Positions 58,861 through 64,000 of a stretch of 64,000 bases of DNA are shown here, in pieces. The DNA lies in assembly GCF_010686725.1 (NCBI RefSeq), contig NZ_JAAGWZ010000001.1:124001-188000 (forward strand), read 5' to 3'. The notes under the pieces are model-generated. The model made no database searches. It was not told where the DNA came from and saw nothing but the letters and a program-made list of their open reading frames with translations. Numbering within the stretch: the stretch's first letter is position 1; each line of letters opens with the position of its first letter. Source of the DNA: Galbitalea soli (lineage in GTDB: Bacteria > Actinomycetota > Actinomycetes > Actinomycetales > Microbacteriaceae). The translations under genes were made by a program, and so were the position numbers.

Positions 58861-59907
58861 ATGTCTCTCTCCGTTGCCGTGGCAGGTGCCAGCGGCTACG
58901 CCGGTGGTGAGGTGCTGCGGATCCTCGCCTCCCACCCCGAATTCACCGTCACGACGGTGACCGCCCACGCGAACGCCGGTCAGCCGCTCGCCAGCGTGCA
59001 GCCGCATCTGCGGTCGCTCGCGCACCTCACCCTCGTTGACACGACCGCGGAGAACCTCGCCGGACACGACGTCGTCTTCCTGGCCCTGCCGCACGGCAAG
59101 TCGGGCGAGATCACCGAGCAGCTGGGTGGTGGCGCCCTCGTCATCGACTGCGGCGCGGATCACCGGCTCACCGATGCGCGCGACTGGGCCGCGTTCTACG
59201 GCGGCGAGTACCACGGCGCGTGGGCCTACGGTCTGCCCGAGCTGGTCCACGCGGGCGGTGGAGCGCAGCGCGAGCTGCTCGCCGGCGCGACGCGCATCGC
59301 GGTGCCGGGATGCAACGTCACCGCGATCACGCTCGGACTCGCCCCGGCCATCCGTGCGGGCCTCGCATTCGCACAGGACATCGTCGCGGTGCTGGCGGTC
59401 GGACCGTCCGGAGCCGGCAAGACCCTCAAGACCGAGTACCTCGCGAGCGAAATCCTGGGCTCGGCATCGGCCTACGCCGTCGGCGGCACCCATCGCCACG
59501 TCCCCGAGATCCGGCAGAACCTCGCGGTCGCGGGCGGCGGCGATGTGAGCGTGTCGTTCACCCCCATGCTCGTGCCGATGTCTCGCGGCATCCTCGCCAC
59601 CTCGACCGCACCGCTCGCGCCCGGCGCGACCCTCGTGTCGGTGCGGGATGCCTATGAGGACGCCTACGGCGACGAACCCTTCGTGCACCTCCTGCCGCAG
59701 GGACAGTTCCCCCGGGTCGCCGACACGATCGGTGCGAACACCGCCCTGATCGGCGTGGCCATCGACGAGGCCGCGGGCCGGCTCGTCACGATCACGGCGA
59801 TCGACAACCTCGTGAAGGGCACCGCGGGTGCCGCCATCCAGTCGGCCAACATCGCGCTCGGTCTCCCCGAGACGCTCGGCCTCTCAGTGAACGGAGTCGC
59901 CCCGTGA
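58861..59907 (+). CDS. argC: N-acetyl-gamma-glutamyl-phosphate reductase
   Basis: A 348-residue NADPH enzyme, third step of arginine synthesis. [16 protein letters not shown] is the nucleotide fold, [16 protein letters not shown] holds the catalytic Cys, and [10 protein letters not shown] and [15 protein letters not shown] complete the site. First structural gene of argCJBDF; argJ overlaps (GTGA). Confidence 0.96.
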   Translation: MSLSVAVAGASGYAGGEVLRILASHPEFTVTTVTAHANAGQPLASVQPHLRSLAHLTLVDTTAENLAGHDVVFLALPHGKSGEITEQLGGGALVIDCGADHRLTDARDWAAFYGGEYHGAWAYGLPELVHAGGGAQRELLAGATRIAVPGCNVTAITLGLAPAIRAGLAFAQDIVAVLAVGPSGAGKTLKTEYLASEILGSASAYAVGGTHRHVPEIRQNLAVAGGGDVSVSFTPMLVPMSRGILATSTAPLAPGATLVSVRDAYEDAYGDEPFVHLLPQGQFPRVADTIGANTALIGVAIDEAAGRLVTITAIDNLVKGTAGAAIQSANIALGLPETLGLSVNGVAP

Positions 59908-61049
59908 GCGTCACCCATCCGAAGGGGTTCGCCGCGGCGGGCCTGGAGATCGGCCTCAAGAAGAGCGGCGGCAAAGACCTCGCCATCGTGCACAATCTCG
60001 GCCCCTCCATGGCGGCGGCGGTCGTCTTCACCAGCAATCGGGCGAAGGCCAACCCGATCATCTGGTCGCAGCAGGTCATCGCCGACGGCATCGTGGGCGC
60101 GATCGTGCTCAACTCCGGTGGCGCCAATTGCTACACGGGGGCGGCGGGCTTCCAAGTGACTCACGCCACGGCCGAGGCGGTCGGTCTCAAGCTGGGGGTC
60201 TCGGCGGGCGATGTGCTCGTGTGCTCGACCGGGCTGATCGGCGACCAGCTCCCGCTCGACACGATCCTGGCCGGGGTGTGCGCGGCCGAGCTCAGTGCGA
60301 CGGGCGGGGAGGACGCCTCGCTCGCCATCATGACGACGGATTCACGACCCAAGCGCGCGGTGCACGAGGGCGCCGGCTGGTCGATCGGTGCCATGGCGAA
60401 GGGGGCGGGGATGCTCGCGCCCGGCCTTGCGACGATGCTCGTCGTCATCACGACCGACGCCGACCTGCCGTCCGACCTCCTCGATGCCGGCCTCCGGCGC
60501 GCCACTCGGGTGACCTTCGACCGCCTCGACTCCGACGGCTGCATGTCGACCAACGACCAGGTCTCTCTGCTGGCGAGCGGCGCATCCGGAATCTCTCCCG
60601 ACCCGGAGGAGTTCGCCGCCGCGCTGACCGCGGTGTGCGCCGATCTCGCCGCGCAGCTTCAGGCCGACGCCGAGGGCGCGAGTCACGACATCGTCATCGA
60701 GACGGTCGGTGCGGCGAATGAGGATGACGCCGTCGAGGTCGGCCGTGCCGTCGCCCGCAACAACCTCTTCAAGGCCGCGGTATTCGGCAACGACCCCAAC
60801 TGGGGCCGGGTGCTCGCGGCCGTGGGCACGACGGCCGCCGAGTTCGACCCCTACGCGATCGACGTATCGATCAACGGGGTCATGGTCTGTCGGAGTGGCG
60901 AACCGGGCGACTCGCGCGAACTCGTCGACCTGTCGCCCCGGCGCGTGCACCTGCTGATCGATCTCAAGTCGGGGGCCGCGACCGCGACGATCCTCACCAA
61001 CGACCTCACCCACGACTACGTTCACGAGAACAGCGCCTACTCCTCATGA
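59904..61049 (+). CDS. argJ: Glutamate N-acetyltransferase (ornithine acetyltransferase)
   Basis: A 381-residue self-cleaving enzyme recycling acetyl groups from N-acetylornithine. The cleavage site with nucleophilic Thr lies in [41 protein letters not shown] and [15 protein letters not shown] are typical. Whether it is mono- or bifunctional is not certain. argB overlaps by four bases. Confidence 0.95.
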   Translation: MSVTHPKGFAAAGLEIGLKKSGGKDLAIVHNLGPSMAAAVVFTSNRAKANPIIWSQQVIADGIVGAIVLNSGGANCYTGAAGFQVTHATAEAVGLKLGVSAGDVLVCSTGLIGDQLPLDTILAGVCAAELSATGGEDASLAIMTTDSRPKRAVHEGAGWSIGAMAKGAGMLAPGLATMLVVITTDADLPSDLLDAGLRRATRVTFDRLDSDGCMSTNDQVSLLASGASGISPDPEEFAAALTAVCADLAAQLQADAEGASHDIVIETVGAANEDDAVEVGRAVARNNLFKAAVFGNDPNWGRVLAAVGTTAAEFDPYAIDVSINGVMVCRSGEPGDSRELVDLSPRRVHLLIDLKSGAATATILTNDLTHDYVHENSAYSS

Positions 61050-61939
61050 CGATGCCCCTCAGCGACCTCGATGCCGCCGCGAAGGCCCAGGTGCTCATCG
61101 AGTCCCTCCCGTGGCTCAAGCGCTTCGCCGGATCGATCATGGTCGTCAAGTTCGGGGGCAATGCCATGGTGGATGACCAGCTCAAGCGTGACTTCGCCGC
61201 CGACATGGTCTACCTCCGTCACGCGGGCATCCGGCCGGTGGTCGTGCACGGGGGCGGCCCGCAGATCTCGGCCGAGCTCGCGCGCCGCGGGATCGCGAGT
61301 GAGTTCCGCGGCGGCTACCGCGTGACGACACCGGAGGCGATGGCGGTCGTGCGCGAGGTGCTGGCCACGCAGGTCAACTCCGAGCTCGTGGAGCTCATCA
61401 ACGAGCACGGCGCCTTCGGCGTGGGGCTGTCGGGCGAGACCCAGGAGCTCTTCGGCGGCCGGCGGCGCGGCGTGCTCGTCGACGGGGTCGAGGTCGATCT
61501 CGGTCTCGTCGGCGATGTCGTCGAGGTCGATCCGGCGATCGTGCTCGAGGTGCTGGACGACGGCTTCATCCCGGTCATCGCGTCGGTGGCACCCGACCTC
61601 GACGCCCCCGGCAGCGTGCTGAACGTGAACGCCGACTCCGCGGCCGCCGCGCTCGCTGTGGCCCTCGAGGCGGCGAAGCTCGTCGTGCTCACCGACGTCG
61701 CGGGGCTGTACAGCGACTGGCCGCGGCGGGATTCGCTCGTCTCCCACCTCACCGCCGCCGAATTGACGGAGCTCTTGCCGACGCTCGAATCGGGAATGAT
61801 CCCCAAGATGGCCGCGTGCCTCGAAGCGGTGGAGGGCGGCGTCGAGAAGGCCGCCATCATCGACGGCCGCATCCCGCACTCGATCCTGCTCGAGATCTTC
61901 ACGCAGCAGGGAATTGGAACAGAGGTAGTCGCCGCATGA
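61046..61939 (+). CDS. argB: Acetylglutamate kinase
   Basis: A 297-residue amino-acid kinase. [12 protein letters not shown] and [14 protein letters not shown] bind ATP and substrate; [18 protein letters not shown] and GGMIPK-like [14 protein letters not shown] close the site. An N-terminal helix of about 25 residues, the feature of arginine-inhibited hexameric enzymes, is present, so feedback inhibition is likely. argD overlaps (ATGA). Confidence 0.95.
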   Translation: MTMPLSDLDAAAKAQVLIESLPWLKRFAGSIMVVKFGGNAMVDDQLKRDFAADMVYLRHAGIRPVVVHGGGPQISAELARRGIASEFRGGYRVTTPEAMAVVREVLATQVNSELVELINEHGAFGVGLSGETQELFGGRRRGVLVDGVEVDLGLVGDVVEVDPAIVLEVLDDGFIPVIASVAPDLDAPGSVLNVNADSAAAALAVALEAAKLVVLTDVAGLYSDWPRRDSLVSHLTAAELTELLPTLESGMIPKMAACLEAVEGGVEKAAIIDGRIPHSILLEIFTQQGIGTEVVAA

Positions 61940-63108
61940 CCACATGGAATGACCGGTTCGCCCAGGCGATGATGGGCTCGGCGCCTCCCCCCAGCCGGCA
62001 GCTGGTGCGCGGCGAGGGCTGCTACGTCTGGGACAGCGAGGGCACCCGGTACCTCGACTTCCTGGCCGGCATCGCCGTCAACGCACTCGGCCACGCCCAC
62101 CCGGTCCTCGTCGAGGCGGTGAGCCGCCAGGTCGCGACGCTCGCGCACGTGTCCAACTACTTCGCGACCCCCTCGCAGATCGAGCTCGCCGAACGCCTGC
62201 GCCGCATTTCGGGCGCGGGGGAGGCGGGCCGCGTCTTCTTCGGCAACTCGGGCGCGGAGGCGATCGAGGCGGCGATCAAGCTCGCCCGGCTCAACAAGGG
62301 GCGCACGCGCATCGTCGCTCTTCACAACGCGTTCCACGGGCGCACGATGGGGTCGCTGTCGCTCACCGGCAAGCCTGCCCTGCGGGAGGCCTTCGAGCCG
62401 CTCCTGCCGGGTGTCGAGCACATCGACTCCACGATCGCCGCGCTCGAGGCCGCGATCGACGACACCGTCGCCGCACTCGTGGTTGAGCCGATCAAGGGCG
62501 AAGCGGGCGTCGTCGAACTGCCGGAGGGCTATCTCCAGGCCGCGCGCGAGCTCACGGCGCAGCACGGCGTTCTGCTCATCCTCGATGAGATCCAGACGGG
62601 AGTGGGGCGCACGGGGGAGTGGTTCTCCTTCATGCGCTCAGGGATCCAGCCGGATGCGATCGCGGTCGCGAAGGGCATTGCGGGCGGAGTTCCGATCGGC
62701 GCGCTGGTCACCTTCGGCTGGGCATCCGAGCTCTTCCAGCGCGGTCAGCACGGCAGCACCTTCGGCGGGAATCCGCTCGCGACCGCCGCGGCCAACGCGG
62801 TGCTCGGCGAGATCGAGCGCGCGGGGCTCATCCAGAACGCCGTCGTGCGTGGGCAGCAGCTCCGGAGTGCGCTGGCCGCCATGAACTCGCCGCTGATCGC
62901 CGAGGTGCGGGGGGCGGGCCTGCTTCTCGGCGTCGGCCTGTCGGCGCCCGTGGCGCAGCGCGTTTCCGACGCCGCACTCGAGCTGGGGCTCATCGTCAAC
63001 GCCGCGAACGACACCAGTATCCGGCTCGCGCCGCCTCTCATCGTGGGCGACGACGAGATCGCGGAGTTCACCACCCTGTTCTCGAAGGCTCTGGAGGGAG
63101 CAGCATGA
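61936..63108 (+). CDS. argD: Acetylornithine aminotransferase
   Basis: A 390-residue class III aminotransferase. [64 protein letters not shown] and the PLP lysine in [16 protein letters not shown] are present. Start ATG at 61936 overlaps the argB stop; argF overlaps its own stop. Confidence 0.95.
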   Translation: MTTWNDRFAQAMMGSAPPPSRQLVRGEGCYVWDSEGTRYLDFLAGIAVNALGHAHPVLVEAVSRQVATLAHVSNYFATPSQIELAERLRRISGAGEAGRVFFGNSGAEAIEAAIKLARLNKGRTRIVALHNAFHGRTMGSLSLTGKPALREAFEPLLPGVEHIDSTIAALEAAIDDTVAALVVEPIKGEAGVVELPEGYLQAARELTAQHGVLLILDEIQTGVGRTGEWFSFMRSGIQPDAIAVAKGIAGGVPIGALVTFGWASELFQRGQHGSTFGGNPLATAAANAVLGEIERAGLIQNAVVRGQQLRSALAAMNSPLIAEVRGAGLLLGVGLSAPVAQRVSDAALELGLIVNAANDTSIRLAPPLIVGDDEIAEFTTLFSKALEGAA

Positions 63109-64000
63109 CCCGGCACTTCTTACGCGACGACGATGTGACGCCCGAGGAGCAGAGGGCGATCCTCGATCTCGCGGAGACCCTCAAGAAGGACCGTTTCGGC
63201 ACGAAGCCGCTCGCCGGCCCGCAGACCGTCGCGGTGATCTTCGACAAGTCGTCGACCCGCACGCGCGTGAGTTTCGCGGTCGGCATCGCCGACCTCGGCG
63301 GCAACCCGCTCATCATCTCGACGGCGAACAGCCAACTGGGTGGCAAGGAGACGGCCTCCGATACCGCGCGCGTGCTCGAGCGTCAGGTCGCCGCGATCGT
63401 GTGGCGCACCTACGCCCAATCGGGTTTGGAGGAGATGGCGCGGGGAACGACGGTGCCCGTCATCAACGCGCTGAGCGATGACTTCCACCCCTGCCAGCTG
63501 CTCGCCGATCTCCTCACCATCCGCGAGCACCGCGGTGAGCTCGCGGGATTGACCGTGACCTTCCTCGGCGACGGTCGCAGCAACATGGCGCAGTCCTACG
63601 TGCTCGCCTGCGCCGTAGCGGGGATCCACGTTCGGGTGGCTTCGCCGGCCGACTACGCGCCGGATGACGCCGTCGTGGCCGACGCCGATGCGATCGCGGC
63701 GCGCACCGGTGGCTCGGTCGTCCTGTTCACCGACCCGATCGAGTCGGTCGCGGGCGCCGATGTCGTCGTGACCGACACCTGGGTCTCGATGGGCAAGGAA
63801 GACGAGAAGGCGGAGCGACTCACCCGGTTCGGCCAGTACCAGGTCACCACCGAGCTCATGGCGCTGGCGAAGCCCGACGCGCTCTTCCTGCACTGTCTGC
63901 CCGCCGATCGCGGCTTCGAGGTCACCGCCGAGGTCATCGACGGTCCGCAGAGCGTGATCTGGGATGAGGCCGAGAATCGTCTGCACGCGCAGAAGGCCCT
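63105..64000 (+). CDS. argF: Ornithine carbamoyltransferase (3' end beyond window)
   Basis: 298 codons are visible and the frame is open at the right edge, so the gene is nearly complete (family about 305-335). Carbamoyl-phosphate site FDKSSTRTRVSF; HPCQLLADLLTI (ornithine/phosphate site); DTWVSMGKEDE; catalytic Cys in LFLHCLPADRG. Starts at ATG 63105 overlapping argD. argR, argG and argH, the usual followers, would lie beyond the window. Confidence 0.95.
   Translation, partial: MTRHFLRDDDVTPEEQRAILDLAETLKKDRFGTKPLAGPQTVAVIFDKSSTRTRVSFAVGIADLGGNPLIISTANSQLGGKETASDTARVLERQVAAIVWRTYAQSGLEEMARGTTVPVINALSDDFHPCQLLADLLTIREHRGELAGLTVTFLGDGRSNMAQSYVLACAVAGIHVRVASPADYAPDDAVVADADAIAARTGGSVVLFTDPIESVAGADVVVTDTWVSMGKEDEKAERLTRFGQYQVTTELMALAKPDALFLHCLPADRGFEVTAEVIDGPQSVIWDEAENRLHAQKA

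Overview
The window is very GC-rich, densely coded chromosomal DNA of an actinobacterium, most likely Microbacteriaceae (Leifsonia/Microbacterium-like; family level only, inferred). Support: gene orders phoH-ybeY-corC-era, dapA-rnj-ftsK-pgsA-cinA-clgR-DUF3046-recA-recX-miaB-miaA-dapF and lexA divergent from a LysM gene; an actinobacterial SOS box (GAAC-N4-GTTC) before recA; a PriA-type HisA; GTG starts and many ATGA/GTGA overlaps. I see no IS element, prophage, CRISPR array, tRNA or rRNA.

Layout. 1-3036: end of phoH, ybeY, a CorC-like CBS membrane protein, era. 3094-11292: an accessory-looking envelope block: histidine kinase, response regulator, ABC ATPase, FtsX-like permease, membrane esterase, and an MprF-like aminoacyl-lipid synthase. 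11325-15441: leuA behind a Leu-codon leader peptide, a TRIC-family channel on the minus strand, recO, uppS. 15457-19448: unknown exported protein, LysR regulator divergent from a PLP enzyme, Gfo/Idh oxidoreductase. 19543-25140: Nudix-type repressor and the NAD operon nadA-nadB-nadC-nadS. 25200-32845: glyS, dapA, RNase J, ftsK, pgsA. 32842-36473: cinA, clgR, DUF3046, recA, recX. 36541-45508: miaB, miaA, dapF, a methyltransferase (minus), hflX, metF-metE. 45568-47109: lexA and a divergent LysM gene separated by 498 bp holding two different tandem-repeat arrays and candidate LexA sites. 47158-51053: hisC-hisB-hisH-priA and an SseB-domain gene. 51121-53084: DUF1844 gene (minus) and infC-rpmI-rplT, infC with an ATC start. 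53194-58625: SpoU-type rRNA methyltransferase, adenosine-deaminase-family enzyme, pheS-pheT. 58698-64000: Arg-rich leader peptide and argC-argJ-argB-argD-argF (argF runs off the end).

The strongest cross-cutting signal is promoter architecture. About twenty genes carry a TANNNT-like -10 hexamer ending 6-9 (usually exactly 6) bases before their ATG/GTG, the arrangement expected for leaderless mRNAs. Both amino-acid leader peptides (Leu before leuA, Arg before argC) appear to be leaderless too, and each is followed by a strong RNA hairpin or junction. The best candidates for something undescribed are the arginine leader with its predicted three-way RNA junction, and the paired tandem-repeat arrays between lexA and the LysM gene.
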